Below are positions 9,285-17,852 of a stretch of DNA of 64,000 bases, one piece after another. The number at the start of each line of letters is the position of its first letter. Position 1 is the stretch's first letter. The notes beneath the pieces were generated by a model, which made no database searches, had not been told where the DNA came from, and saw only the letters and a program-made list of their open reading frames with translations. The translations under genes and the position numbers were made by a program. Source of the stretch: an uncultured Isosphaeraceae bacterium (GTDB taxonomy: Bacteria; Planctomycetota; Planctomycetia; Isosphaerales; Isosphaeraceae); the NCBI GenBank assembly GCA_945957605.1, contig CAMFLR010000015.1, positions 124,001 through 188,000 of the forward strand. The letters are read 5' to 3'.

Positions 9285-10508
9285 ATGATCACGTTGTCCG
9301 ATGGTGGCCGGTTGGGTTCGAATGTCCTCCCCAATGATCTGAAGAACAACGCGTCGATTTCGGGTCGGCAAGCGTGCAGGCGGCGCGGTTTTACTTTGAT
9401 CGAACTGCTGGTTGTGATCGCAATCATCGCCGTGCTGATCGCGCTGTTATTACCGGCCGTTCAGGCTGCACGCGAAGCGGCCCGGCGCATGCAGTGCGTC
9501 AACAACCTCAAGCAAATTGGGCTGGCGCTTCACAACTACCACTCGGCCAACGACAGCTTCCCGCCCGGTGGACTCGTCGGCTATCGGTACGACACCAACG
9601 CATATAACCTCAACGGGTCGTTTAGTGCGTTCGCACGCGGTCTCGGGTTCATGGAGCAGCAGCCGCTCTTCAACGCCATCAACTGGTCGCTCGAACCAGA
9701 CCAGGACGCCTACGGCACTCCAGCGAACTCGACGGCAACCGTGTTGCGGATCAACACGTTTCTCTGCCCGTCAGACTCGCCGCCCGGTTATCTTGGCACC
9801 GGCACAGCGCCGATCAATGCTCTGACTGCACCTGGCAACAACTACTTCGCATCGTTGGGATCGTCGCTCGAGTGGGGTGGTTACACCGGCGCACTCACGG
9901 GTCCGGCCAAGACTCCCAACGGACTGCCTAACGGTGTATTCAACTCAGGTGGTGCGGCCATTGGTCTTCGCGACATTCGCGATGGTTCGAGCAACACCGT
10001 CGCGTGCGGCGAGTGGCGGACTGGTAGCGGCGTGCGTGCTAGCGCGGGCGTCCGAGTTGTGATCCCCACCGATATCATCATGATCGGCAGCTATCCTTCA
10101 GGCGTCACACGCAACACGGCTTCCGTTGCCATGCCGAGCCCCGCACTCGCCAGCAGTTTGGCAATCTGGCTGCAACAGTGCGCAAGTGGTGCCAGCAGCG
10201 CGTCGAATCGCGCCAACAAAACCACGACGCTCGGCGAAGCATGGGCACTCGGACTGCCCAGCTACACCCTGGGCAACATGCTGGTGCCGCCTAACCCGAA
10301 GACGCCGAATTGCAACGTCGCCGCGGGTAGCGCAAATGCCGTCAATCAGCCGGGCGTTTATGGACTCAGCAGCTACCACGCCGGCGGTGCAAACGTCCTC
10401 TTCACCGACGGATCTGTGAAGTTCCTCAAGGATAGCACTTCGGCCGATGTGATCTGGTCGCTGGGCTCACGAGCGGGCGGTGAGATCATCTCATCAGACA
10501 GCTATTGA
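9285..10508 (+). CDS. DUF1559 protein with type IV prepilin-like N-terminus
   Basis: A 407-residue protein. After about 35 residues comes a type III signal/prepilin cleavage site: RRRGFTLIELLVVIAIIAVL, with Gly before the mature Phe, Glu at +5 and a long hydrophobic helix. The adjoining conserved block (AAREAARRMQCVNNLKQIG and a nearby FPPGG) and the C-terminal H..G.N.LF.DGSVKFL segment are typical of DUF1559, a family hugely expanded in planctomycetes. The product is probably processed by a prepilin peptidase and assembled or anchored at the membrane as a pseudopilin-like protein; function is unknown. The leader is long for a prepilin, but I see no better in-frame start closer to the cleavage site. 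Confidence 0.92.
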   Translation: MITLSDGGRLGSNVLPNDLKNNASISGRQACRRRGFTLIELLVVIAIIAVLIALLLPAVQAAREAARRMQCVNNLKQIGLALHNYHSANDSFPPGGLVGYRYDTNAYNLNGSFSAFARGLGFMEQQPLFNAINWSLEPDQDAYGTPANSTATVLRINTFLCPSDSPPGYLGTGTAPINALTAPGNNYFASLGSSLEWGGYTGALTGPAKTPNGLPNGVFNSGGAAIGLRDIRDGSSNTVACGEWRTGSGVRASAGVRVVIPTDIIMIGSYPSGVTRNTASVAMPSPALASSLAIWLQQCASGASSASNRANKTTTLGEAWALGLPSYTLGNMLVPPNPKTPNCNVAAGSANAVNQPGVYGLSSYHAGGANVLFTDGSVKFLKDSTSADVIWSLGSRAGGEIISSDSY

Positions 10509-10526
10509 GTCGATTGATCGAAACTG

Positions 10527-10576
10527 AACGCGCGATGACGGTAGCGACATTGGGTGTCCTGCCCTCATCGTGCGTT
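10527..10576. terminator. Candidate terminator between DUF1559 gene and oxygenase gene
   Basis: AACGCGCGATGA (10527-10538) pairs with TCATCGTGCGTT (10565-10576) over 12 bp with one G-U pair, around a 26-nt loop, and runs into TTTT at 10575-10578. It occupies the 79-bp gap between convergent genes and could serve both, with a better T-run for the plus-strand transcript. Confidence 0.5.
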
Positions 10577-10587
10577 TTGATGGCTGT

Positions 10588-11589
10588 TCAAAGGACCTTG
10601 GTCTTGAGATCCGGAAAAACCTTGCCGACCTTGGCCAGAAGATAATCCCCATATGTTCCCGCGAACGCGTGCACACTTGCGCGATCCCAGCGCTGCTCGT
10701 GGTCGTCTTCCAAGCCTTCGTGTGCGATCCCTTCAATAGGCGCAACCTTGGCGAAGAAGTTGGGATCGAAGAAGAAGGGAAATGACAGGCGATTCCGCGG
10801 TGCAAGGTTGCGCACGCGATGGGGAGTCGAACGAAAATAGCCGCCCGTCATGCGATCGAGCATGTCGCCGATGTTGCAGATGAACGAGCCGGGAATCGGT
10901 GGAGCGGGAATCCAGCGTGACTGCGATTTCACTTCCAACCCGCCCGCCTCGTCTTGTAGCAAGATCGTGAGCAAGCCGTAGTCGGTATGTTCGCCCACAC
11001 CCCACAAGTTCGGGTCGGGCGATGGTGGATAATTGAAGATACGAAAGAGTGTGAGCGGGTTGGTCGTACAGCGGTCGGCGAAGTACGACTCTTCGAGACC
11101 AAGGCCAAGCGCAAGTCCACCCATGAGCTGATGGCCGAGTCGCGTCATCTCAGCCATATATTCAAGAACAGCTTCTCTGAATCCCACGGGCGTTTCAGGG
11201 AACAAGTTGGGGCCGTGCAGCGGCGTACCTGCAAGAACGAGCGGGTCGTCGGCCGCGCGTTCTTCGCCGAAGTAGATGCCCTCTTTCTGGTCGGGCTTTC
11301 CGGACGTCAGTTCGTCTCCAACACGGAAATATCCCCGCCAAGCCTTACCCGCCAGCGACATCGGAGTGCGCAACTTCGTCTCGACATCTTGCGCGAAGAA
11401 ATCCCGCGAAAGTGCCTCTAATCGCGCGATCAAAGACTCGCCGACACCGTGGCCCACAACGTAGAAAAAGCCGTTCTCACGGCACGCCCGACCGAGCTGC
11501 GCGGCGACTGCCCGCTTCCCCTCCTGCCCTGCCACGAGCGCCGCGATATCAATCACGGGCAAGGCGGTCGCATCCGTATGTAAGCTCAT
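10588..11589 (-). CDS. 2-oxoglutarate/Fe(II)-dependent oxygenase, isopenicillin N synthase-like
   Basis: A 333-residue protein of the isopenicillin-N-synthase-like dioxygenase superfamily, full length for the family. The N-terminal DIOX_N-like part (LPVIDIAAL, GFFYVVGHGV) is followed by the jelly-roll core. The iron ligands are visible: His201 and Asp203 in GEHTDYG and His257 in STPHRVRN, with the 2-oxoglutarate-contacting Arg and Ser in NRLSF. GGAGG lies 4 nt before the ATG. The gene follows the SBP56 gene by 45 bp on the same strand and is probably cotranscribed with it. Substrate unknown; relatives oxidise small molecules, including plant-hormone-like and peptide substrates. Nothing else of a beta-lactam pathway is present, so the name reflects fold only. 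Confidence 0.9.
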   Translation of the reverse strand: MSLHTDATALPVIDIAALVAGQEGKRAVAAQLGRACRENGFFYVVGHGVGESLIARLEALSRDFFAQDVETKLRTPMSLAGKAWRGYFRVGDELTSGKPDQKEGIYFGEERAADDPLVLAGTPLHGPNLFPETPVGFREAVLEYMAEMTRLGHQLMGGLALGLGLEESYFADRCTTNPLTLFRIFNYPPSPDPNLWGVGEHTDYGLLTILLQDEAGGLEVKSQSRWIPAPPIPGSFICNIGDMLDRMTGGYFRSTPHRVRNLAPRNRLSFPFFFDPNFFAKVAPIEGIAHEGLEDDHEQRWDRASVHAFAGTYGDYLLAKVGKVFPDLKTKVL

Positions 11590-11634
11590 AAATCCTCCAT
11601 GAGACGCTGGCCGGGTGTGATTTGCGCCGGAGCA

Positions 11635-13047
11635 TCAATACCAGATATCGGAACTCGAATCGCCGGTCGGGAAACGAATTTCGTGTGCACGGGCGGGGCC
11701 GCCGGGCTCCTGGCCGAAATCGACGACGAACCGCTCGTTGACTTTGAGCCCGCCCTTGTCCGTGTCGACGTCGAGTTGGAGCATGAGCGAACCTTGCTTG
11801 GCGACGTTGGGATAGAACTGGTTGTCCCAGCTACTGAAGAGCGAATCGGTCACGTAAAGGCGTTTGCCGTCGAGGCTCAACTGAAGCATCTGCGGACCGC
11901 CGCGGGCTGTTTTCTCACTGTGTTTAGGTGACTTCCCGAGCACGCCGCCAATCCAGGCCTGCCCCGTCAGCTTCGGTTTCGATGGGTTGCTGATGTCGTA
12001 CTGACGAATGTCGCCGTGCAGCCAGTTCGAGAAATAGAGCCAGCGGTCATCCATCGAAACGACGATGTCACTGATCAATCCCGGGACCGGGAAATCCCAG
12101 CCTTTTGTCTCAACACCTTCGACCTCGATGACCTTTTCGGCCTTCCATTCCTCGCGATCTTTGAAGAAGTGCCAGATCGTGCTCGAAAGAGCAGCGCCGA
12201 CAAATCCGTGACTGCTTTCCGGGTTGTGGTGGAACCGGACTTCGAGCGGAATCATTCCCTTTTCGCCGAGGTCGATGCTCTTGGTGATCTCGCGTTTCGT
12301 CCAATCCCAGAAATGGAGATGATGCCCGTACTTTCCTGCCTTCACATCGTCGAGCTTGAAGCCCGGACGCGTCGTTTTTGGTGCACCCCACTCGCTGCTG
12401 ACCATCACGTTCTGTCGCGGTTGATACCAAAAGTCATAATTGTAATTCATACCCATCGTCGACGCGTCCCACTTACCGACGATGTCGAATTTTTCGTCGA
12501 GCAGCAGGAAGCCGCCAGGACCTTCGAGGTTTTCGTTGCCAAGCATCGAGATCATAATCTGGCCGTCGGCCAGGCAATGTACGGTGTGGGGCGCTGTGAG
12601 CTTGGTTTTGCGAAGGATCTCTTTGGCCTCAATCACTTCACGGATTTGAGGTTCTCGGGGATTCTCCGTGTCAACAATGTGGATACGGCCCGAGACGAGT
12701 CCGGGAATGATGAGGTATCGTCGTGCACGAACGCCGTGGCAGCTTGCGCAGGCGTTCCAGCCAAAGTGATGAAGTTCGTCGCCGACATTGGGCATCGGCA
12801 ATCGGTGAATGATTTGCGAATAGGTCTTTGAATTTGGATCGACGTCGATGGTCGCAAGGAAGTCGGGCTTGTTTACGCCCGTTCCTGCGTAGACACCGGT
12901 CACATATGCGAGTTTTTCCGGCGGCGATTTTGTTGCCGCATCGGGAGTTGCGAAGGTGCGATCGTCGCCATTGGCGTGGGACGGGTGATTGATCAGTGCC
13001 AGCGAGCCGCCGGCTGCCAGAGTGGTTAAAAACTCACGTCGATCCAT
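11635..13047 (-). CDS. SBP56 family protein (selenium-binding protein / methanethiol oxidase), Tat-exported
   Basis: A 470-residue protein. The start at 13047 was chosen because it follows GAGGGGA and begins a twin-arginine-type signal (MDRREFLTTLAAGGSLAL); a longer in-frame start at 13242 is less likely. The mature part matches selenium-binding protein 56, a seven-bladed propeller: the block LHHFGWNACASCHG corresponds to the conserved Cys-bearing segment, followed by RRYLIIPGLVSGRIHIVD and, near the C-terminus, MLQLSLDGKRLYVTDSLFS. Family members characterised in humans and bacteria oxidise methanethiol to formaldehyde, hydrogen sulfide and hydrogen peroxide and need copper. Export suggests a periplasmic role in one-carbon/sulfur compound turnover. 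The dioxygenase gene lies 45 bp downstream. Confidence 0.92.
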   Translation of the reverse strand: MDRREFLTTLAAGGSLALINHPSHANGDDRTFATPDAATKSPPEKLAYVTGVYAGTGVNKPDFLATIDVDPNSKTYSQIIHRLPMPNVGDELHHFGWNACASCHGVRARRYLIIPGLVSGRIHIVDTENPREPQIREVIEAKEILRKTKLTAPHTVHCLADGQIMISMLGNENLEGPGGFLLLDEKFDIVGKWDASTMGMNYNYDFWYQPRQNVMVSSEWGAPKTTRPGFKLDDVKAGKYGHHLHFWDWTKREITKSIDLGEKGMIPLEVRFHHNPESSHGFVGAALSSTIWHFFKDREEWKAEKVIEVEGVETKGWDFPVPGLISDIVVSMDDRWLYFSNWLHGDIRQYDISNPSKPKLTGQAWIGGVLGKSPKHSEKTARGGPQMLQLSLDGKRLYVTDSLFSSWDNQFYPNVAKQGSLMLQLDVDTDKGGLKVNERFVVDFGQEPGGPARAHEIRFPTGDSSSDIWY

Positions 13048-13220
13048 CGCGTTCCCCTCTTGCATGAGAGACTGATCATCATCCGTCAGCCGCACTCGAT
13101 TTGCGGCATCCGGACGGCGCACGAAAGGCAGAAATGTCTCGCCAGACATTTTACCAGTTGCAGTTAATGTGCGGGAATCTTCCGCAGCCGTTGGCAAATC
13201 GCAGATGGGGAATCGAACAA

Positions 13221-13257
13221 GGGGCTTAGCGAGTGCAATCACACTCGCCAGGGCCCC
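13221..13257 (-). terminator. Two-part hairpin after the protease gene
   Basis: Inner stem GCGAGTG/CACTCGC (13228-13234 with 13241-13247), loop CAATCA, is enclosed by an outer stem AAGGGGC/GCCCCTT (left arm about 13218-13224, right arm about 13252-13258) across small internal loops. It lies 40-80 bp beyond the protease stop and upstream of the SBP56 gene. No long T-run; terminator or processing stem. Confidence 0.4.
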
Positions 13258-13298
13258 TTGATCGCGAAAACCTCTGAAAGTTCCTGCCGTCGATTAAA

Positions 13299-15446
13299 TC
13301 AGCGTCGGCCGCTGCGTTGCCTCATGCGGTCGCGAATGCTGCTGGGCTGGCGAAGACTGCTTCCCGGTTGGCGGCTGCTCAGCGAGCCACCAATGCGTGG
13401 CCTGACTCGCGAGTTGAACGAACCGAGATTCTGTGGAGCCAGGGCGATGATCGTCTGCTGAGGAACCGTGTAATCCTCGAACGCGACAAGCATTTGCGTG
13501 GGGACTGGCAGCTTGAGCGCGTTTGCCAGGTCAATAATTAATCGCTTGTGCGTTTGTTTCCAGGGCCGAAGCTGATTGCTATCGACATTCCCTCGATTCA
13601 AATAAGCGGTCCAGATCCGCGCGAAGTTCTCATTCATCGCTCCGACCATATCCCTGACGCTCTTGGGCACGAGCGGGTCGGTCTTGATTCGAGCGGCCTG
13701 AGACGTGGCCGACGGGAAAACTTCCTTGTTCAGTTCGGCCGTGGCGGCTTCCAGCACGACGAGCAATTCTTTCAGTTCGTTACTATTCGCCACGGCGCTG
13801 AGGCGGCGAAGGTCAATGACGAGGCACATCAGCGCTCCACCCACGCCAAGCGTTTTCACGGTCGCAAGCGAACGATGCTTCGAGCGGTACCGCTCCGAGT
13901 CAACGGCCGATTGTTTGGCGACCTTCCCAAGCGCGTCCTGCAGATCCTCGATCGGTATGCTGAATCCGGTCGATTCCTGCTTCATCGATTTGAGCGTGAC
14001 CACGCCGATGACGCGTCCCGAAGAGTCGAACACGGGACCGCCAGAGTTGCCCGGGTTGATCGCGATGCCAAGCTGGTAAAAGCTTTTTCCTTCGATCTGC
14101 GTCTTCGTGCTCATAACGCCGCGGCTGATCGCGTTTTCGAGCACCTGCCCATCGCCAAGCCCAGGACTGCCGATCACGGTGATGTCTTCACCTTTTCGGA
14201 AGTTATAAGTCTTCGCGATTCGTAACGGCTTCAAATCGGTCTTCACTGCGAGAAAGGCCAGGTCGCGTTGGGGGTCTTCGTAAAGCAGTTCGGCATGAAT
14301 CGGAGCGCTATGTTTGTCGTCGGCGGAGACAAACCGCACCTCCAACTGCGAAATCATTTCGTCGTCGATGACGTGCGAGTTTGTCACGAGCAAACCGGGC
14401 GCGGCGAGGAATCCAGTGCCGCTCGAAGCGCTTCCCTTGATCACGGCAACCGAAGGCTCGCTCTCCTCGACAATCTCTGCGGTAGATAGTGCCTTGCCCG
14501 GACCAGCGTCGCTTGAGGCGATCGATGCAGCAGCGGCGCGGGCTTTGGCGGCGACATCGGATTCACGCTCGGGGTGCGCTGCCGAATCGGCGGCTTTTCC
14601 CGCAACCTTCGCGTCTCCCTGCGGAACCGCCGCGGTACCTCCGTCGGCATCCGCTTCGGGCTTGGGCTCGGCCGCGGCAACTGCCGGCACATTGGCAGCG
14701 ACGTTCGGCTGCGGCTGCGGTTCGACGACTTGCACTGGGGCCGGAGCGGCGGCAGGTCCGTTGCTGTCTGTCACTTGCGAAGCAACGGCGACGGAGATCA
14801 TCCCAGGCTTGGGCTCGACGGATCCCTTCGCAAGATTGACGCTCCCGCCACCTGCCGGAGTAGTCGCAGCCAGGTCATTTTGCGTGGCATCGCCGACATT
14901 GACCGAAGGAGCAGGCGCTTCATCAAGCGCGGGGGCAGCCACCGGAGTTGCGTCGGTCGAGGCGGCGGTTTGAGCCTGGTCTGGTGCCGGTGTGCTTGGG
15001 GAACGTAAAGCCAGCCACGTCACTAGAATCGAAATCACGGCGACGGAGATTCCGCCACCCACGAGAATCGGCGTTGAGAGACCGCGTTTCTCAGGTTCGT
15101 CGACTTCCACCGCCGATTTGCGACGATCAGGAAAGAGGTCGGGAATTGGTTTCGCGGATCGCTTTGGAGCTTCGATTGGCTCGTCGAGGTCGTAGCGATC
15201 TTCGGGCGCTGATCGCGATTTCGATTCCGCGAAGAGATCCGGTTGCTGGCGTTCTATGGGTGTCGTGCTGCTTGCCGGCTTCTGGGTCGACTCGCTTTCG
15301 TACGCCTGTCGATCCTCTGGCAGCAACACTTCTGGTGTGAGCCTGTAGGGAACGTTACATCCTGGACATTGAACGCGACGCCCCATCGCGTTCTCTGGAG
15401 CTTTACCAACTCGGCCGCAAGACGGGCAGATGGAACGAAGCGGCAC
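13299..15446 (-). CDS. Zinc-ribbon, membrane-anchored trypsin-like (S1/HtrA-type) serine protease
   Basis: A 715-residue protein starting at GTG 15446, preceded by GAGG. Residues about 5-40 hold a zinc ribbon with paired CxxC motifs (CPSCGRVG... CPGC), of the MJ0042/general planctomycete type. A transmembrane helix follows at about 135-160 (ILVGGGISVAVISILVTWLAL), then a long Ala/Pro/Val/Glu linker. The trypsin-like domain at about 330-510 has a complete triad: His358 (TNSHVID), Asp395 (RDLAFLAV) and Ser468 (NPGNSGGPVFD). The C-terminal 200 residues are mostly helical with an Arg-rich end. There is no recognisable PDZ domain, unlike DegP. It is probably an envelope protease with a cytoplasmic metal-binding sensor. 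Confidence 0.88.
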   Translation of the reverse strand: MPLRSICPSCGRVGKAPENAMGRRVQCPGCNVPYRLTPEVLLPEDRQAYESESTQKPASSTTPIERQQPDLFAESKSRSAPEDRYDLDEPIEAPKRSAKPIPDLFPDRRKSAVEVDEPEKRGLSTPILVGGGISVAVISILVTWLALRSPSTPAPDQAQTAASTDATPVAAPALDEAPAPSVNVGDATQNDLAATTPAGGGSVNLAKGSVEPKPGMISVAVASQVTDSNGPAAAPAPVQVVEPQPQPNVAANVPAVAAAEPKPEADADGGTAAVPQGDAKVAGKAADSAAHPERESDVAAKARAAAASIASSDAGPGKALSTAEIVEESEPSVAVIKGSASSGTGFLAAPGLLVTNSHVIDDEMISQLEVRFVSADDKHSAPIHAELLYEDPQRDLAFLAVKTDLKPLRIAKTYNFRKGEDITVIGSPGLGDGQVLENAISRGVMSTKTQIEGKSFYQLGIAINPGNSGGPVFDSSGRVIGVVTLKSMKQESTGFSIPIEDLQDALGKVAKQSAVDSERYRSKHRSLATVKTLGVGGALMCLVIDLRRLSAVANSNELKELLVVLEAATAELNKEVFPSATSQAARIKTDPLVPKSVRDMVGAMNENFARIWTAYLNRGNVDSNQLRPWKQTHKRLIIDLANALKLPVPTQMLVAFEDYTVPQQTIIALAPQNLGSFNSRVRPRIGGSLSSRQPGSSLRQPSSIRDRMRQRSGRR

Positions 15447-15624
15447 AGGCACCTCACAGATTGGGAGAGGTTGAGATGACCCGGCCAGGCGACGTCGCTC
15501 CAGGGAGGGGGCCGGACTCAGGATAAGCCTACCCCCGCGATGGCTTGCAAGCAATCTAAATGTGTAACAAATCAACGATGAGGTGAAACTGCCCCACGGC
15601 GGCTCGTGAGGGACTGCGTCTCAC

Positions 15625-16851
15625 TCATTTTTTGGTCATCAGCCCCAGGCCATTCACTTCATTGCCCGCCCTGCCCGTAAGGCCGATCACCAACTCCCCT
15701 TTGCTAAAAACCTGGCTCAGGCCGCCGCCACGAGAGTCACCAATCCAGGGCGATTCATAGCTGTCATCGGGCTTCAGCCGATCCCCATCGACCTTCATGA
15801 AGGTGATGGAAAAGCCATCCACCATCAATCCGGAGTGCGTCACAAGACCGCCGACCGCATAGCCGGGTCTGGCAACGATCATCCGTAGCGGCGATGTGGC
15901 CGGGCCGTGAAGCTTTCCGCGGTAATGGGCTCCGCCGGTCCGCGATCGGAAAATCGGCTGCACCGAGCCGATCTTCGGTCCGCCAAACTTATCGACATAG
16001 CCCACAACGAAACCCACGAGTACCGAGCCCGAAGGCGCGGCGTCGAGGAACCCGTCTCTTTCTCCCTGAAAAGGCCGCCCGAGATATTGGACTTCATCGA
16101 TACCGTAACTTTTGGCGTCGCGAGGAATTTTGCTGAACGCGACCTTGCCCGCCGGCCTTGTGTACTTGGGAGTGGTGTCCGGCTTGGGATCGACCGTGGT
16201 CGTGTTCTCGTCTTTATCGTCCTTGTCATCCTTGTCAGGTTCAAAGAGTTGCAGCTCGCTGTCGTCCGCCTTCTTGGAATTGTCGAGCGGTCCAGCGACG
16301 AGCATGGGTTGGTCGGCTTCCGGTTGAGGGGGAGGCGAGAGCCGGCGATCGACGACTTTCGGGTTGCCAATCTCCAGCGAGTTGAAAAACGGCGTCGCGT
16401 CCGCTGGCAACTGAAAGCCGGCATTTCCGACGACACTAAGCATGAATAGCGAATTGCCCGAAACGATCCAGCGCATTCTCGAACGTCGCTGGCCTTCGGG
16501 CGAGCGTTCCGTCATCACGAATTCGCGCCCAGGTTGTCCGTCGACCGTAACGTCGTTGACCGACTCCAATGTGCCGTTCTTGGAAGCAATGAACTGGCGA
16601 ATTCCCTCGTTCAACGTATCGGGATCAATCTGGCTGTCGTGCTCGGTGACCTGAATCAAATAGGAGCCATTCAGCGTCTTCGTCTGCGCCACCGTTAACT
16701 GGGCAAGTCCATTGGCGGTCTTGATCGTCTTCGTCGACGCGTCGAATGGTTGGCTCGGTAACTCGATGCGGAACTTCTTCGACGCCGGCACGTATGCGTA
16801 CGACTGCGGTGGCACTGTTACCAGGCTAAAAAGGATGACGGTTGCAAACAT
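15625..16851 (-). CDS. Secreted protein of unknown function
   Basis: A 408-residue protein. The start at 16851 was chosen over the longest frame (16956) because it has GAGGGTG about 9 nt upstream and begins a signal peptide (MFATVILFSLVTVPPQSYA). Residues about 20-180 form an alpha/beta domain of periplasmic type with recurrent basic and hydrophobic strands. An acidic Asp/Lys/Pro/Thr linker follows (about 195-240, including repeated DDKD). The C-terminal 150 residues are Gly-rich beta strands with a GLVTHSGLMVDGFSITF block and end in a GLTGRAGNEVNGLGLM-like strand, which loosely recalls a jacalin-like or beta-prism domain. I do not assign a function. It lies 178 bp upstream of the zinc-ribbon protease gene on the same strand. 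Confidence 0.8.
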   Translation of the reverse strand: MFATVILFSLVTVPPQSYAYVPASKKFRIELPSQPFDASTKTIKTANGLAQLTVAQTKTLNGSYLIQVTEHDSQIDPDTLNEGIRQFIASKNGTLESVNDVTVDGQPGREFVMTERSPEGQRRSRMRWIVSGNSLFMLSVVGNAGFQLPADATPFFNSLEIGNPKVVDRRLSPPPQPEADQPMLVAGPLDNSKKADDSELQLFEPDKDDKDDKDENTTTVDPKPDTTPKYTRPAGKVAFSKIPRDAKSYGIDEVQYLGRPFQGERDGFLDAAPSGSVLVGFVVGYVDKFGGPKIGSVQPIFRSRTGGAHYRGKLHGPATSPLRMIVARPGYAVGGLVTHSGLMVDGFSITFMKVDGDRLKPDDSYESPWIGDSRGGGLSQVFSKGELVIGLTGRAGNEVNGLGLMTKK

Positions 16852-17450
16852 CAGCGGACACCCTCGGCCGGAGACGTGGAAGTCAAATCGTGCCAAAAGT
16901 ATAAGTGTTCGAACGAGACGACGCGATTGCAAGCACCGAATGATCGTGGCCGTCAAATTGTGGCCGGGTTTGCATCAGAACTGGTCGAGTTACCGCGTAT
17001 GAAGTCAGCAACTGTTGAGTTAAAAATCGCGACTGTGATCGAAGTTATGCGAATTGTCCGGAACGCTTATGAAATCTTAATGAGAGCGAATCGGCAGCAA
17101 AGCGACAGGATCTGCATCTTTTAGTCACTACATCTTCACATATGCCTTTCATAAAATCTGATTCATTTTTTGTTTATGGCGCCTTCGTTTCTCGGTCGAA
17201 GCGAAGAGCACAAGCTGACGGCGTAACTCAGGCTGAGTATCTCAAGAATACCTCATTCGGCACATTTGCCCGCCGGAGGAGAATGCGCAAACTGTGACGT
17301 CGAAACGGCTCAGAGAATTGCAGCGAACAGACCTCTCGTGTTTCCTTGGAGTTGAAACAAAACTTCCCCACCGCACGCCAAATTAAATTCTAGGAAAGAC
17401 TAGGCAACGAATGGCGCCGCTCTGCAGTATGAGGGGTAGAAGTTTTTTGT
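16852..17450. other. Intergenic region with no recognised gene
   Basis: About 600 bp between the divergent secreted-protein gene and the small TIG-like gene. Short frames at 16712-17002 and 16876-17124 overlap the neighbouring gene and have no recognisable content. The stretch 17100-17200 is A/T-rich with several T-runs. No tRNA fold was found. Confidence 0.4.
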
Positions 17451-17492
17451 CGCTCGGCCTGACCGACTGCGAAGTGGGTCAGAGACCGAGCG
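17451..17492 (+). promoter_or_regulatory. Structured 5' leader element of the small TIG-like gene
   Basis: CGCTCGG (17451-17457) pairs with CCGAGCG (17486-17492), and inside it CTGACC (17459-17464) pairs with GGTCAG (17477-17482), giving a 42-nt extended hairpin. It lies 41 nt before the ATG at 17534. A T-run (TTTTTT at about 17443-17448) lies upstream, not downstream, so on this strand it is not an intrinsic terminator; it may stabilise or regulate the message. Confidence 0.45.
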
Positions 17493-17533
17493 CGGTGGTA
17501 CGTAACCAACTTCAAGATCGAGAGGGTATCACG

Positions 17534-17845
17534 ATGGCGAACCCAACAATATCGGGAGCGAGCTTTCCGACTCTGAAGAAGACCGGGACGTCCAACGGAA
17601 CCGTTACCGGCGATAACTTCACGACAGGCGCCTCGGTCTCGATCGAGAGCAAGAACGCCAAGAAACAGTGGGGCGGCACGGTCGGGTCGCTCGTCTCAGG
17701 CACACAGAACACCTACAACGCCTCGGTACAGAACACGAAGTGGAACGACGACCCGATTGCCACTGACGAGACGGTCAACGTCGTCGTCACGAACAGTAGC
17801 AACCAGTCTTCGAACCCGTACCCCACCACTTCGGACATCCCCTGA
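17534..17845 (+). CDS. Small IPT/TIG-like beta-sandwich protein
   Basis: A 103-residue protein. The ATG at 17534 follows GAGAGGG. Sequence such as NPTISGASFPTLKKTGT, then TVTGDNFTTGASVSI, resembles the start of an IPT/TIG immunoglobulin-like domain (P.I...sP..G...v.G.nF..ga.V.i). The rest is Asn/Ser/Thr-rich with strand-like alternation (ETVNVVVTNSS). There is no signal peptide or membrane segment, which is unusual for a free-standing TIG domain. Its stop is 7 bp from the stop of the convergent kinase gene at 17853. The family call is tentative; the coding call rests on start, spacing and composition. Confidence 0.65.
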   Translation: MANPTISGASFPTLKKTGTSNGTVTGDNFTTGASVSIESKNAKKQWGGTVGSLVSGTQNTYNASVQNTKWNDDPIATDETVNVVVTNSSNQSSNPYPTTSDIP

Positions 17846-17852
17846 TTCTGCA

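Noticed and set aside
10588-11589. Part of a beta-lactam biosynthetic cluster
   Set aside because: The fold matches isopenicillin N synthase relatives, but no peptide synthetase or other pathway gene is nearby; a general 2-oxoglutarate oxygenase is the safer call.
12016-12831. Plus-strand open frame of 271 codons
   Set aside because: Antisense to the SBP56 gene, whose motifs are clear.
13190-13260. Possible tRNA read from GTTCGATTC next to a stem-loop (minus strand)
   Set aside because: The bases flanking the T-loop-like sequence do not form a T stem, and no acceptor or anticodon arms could be placed.
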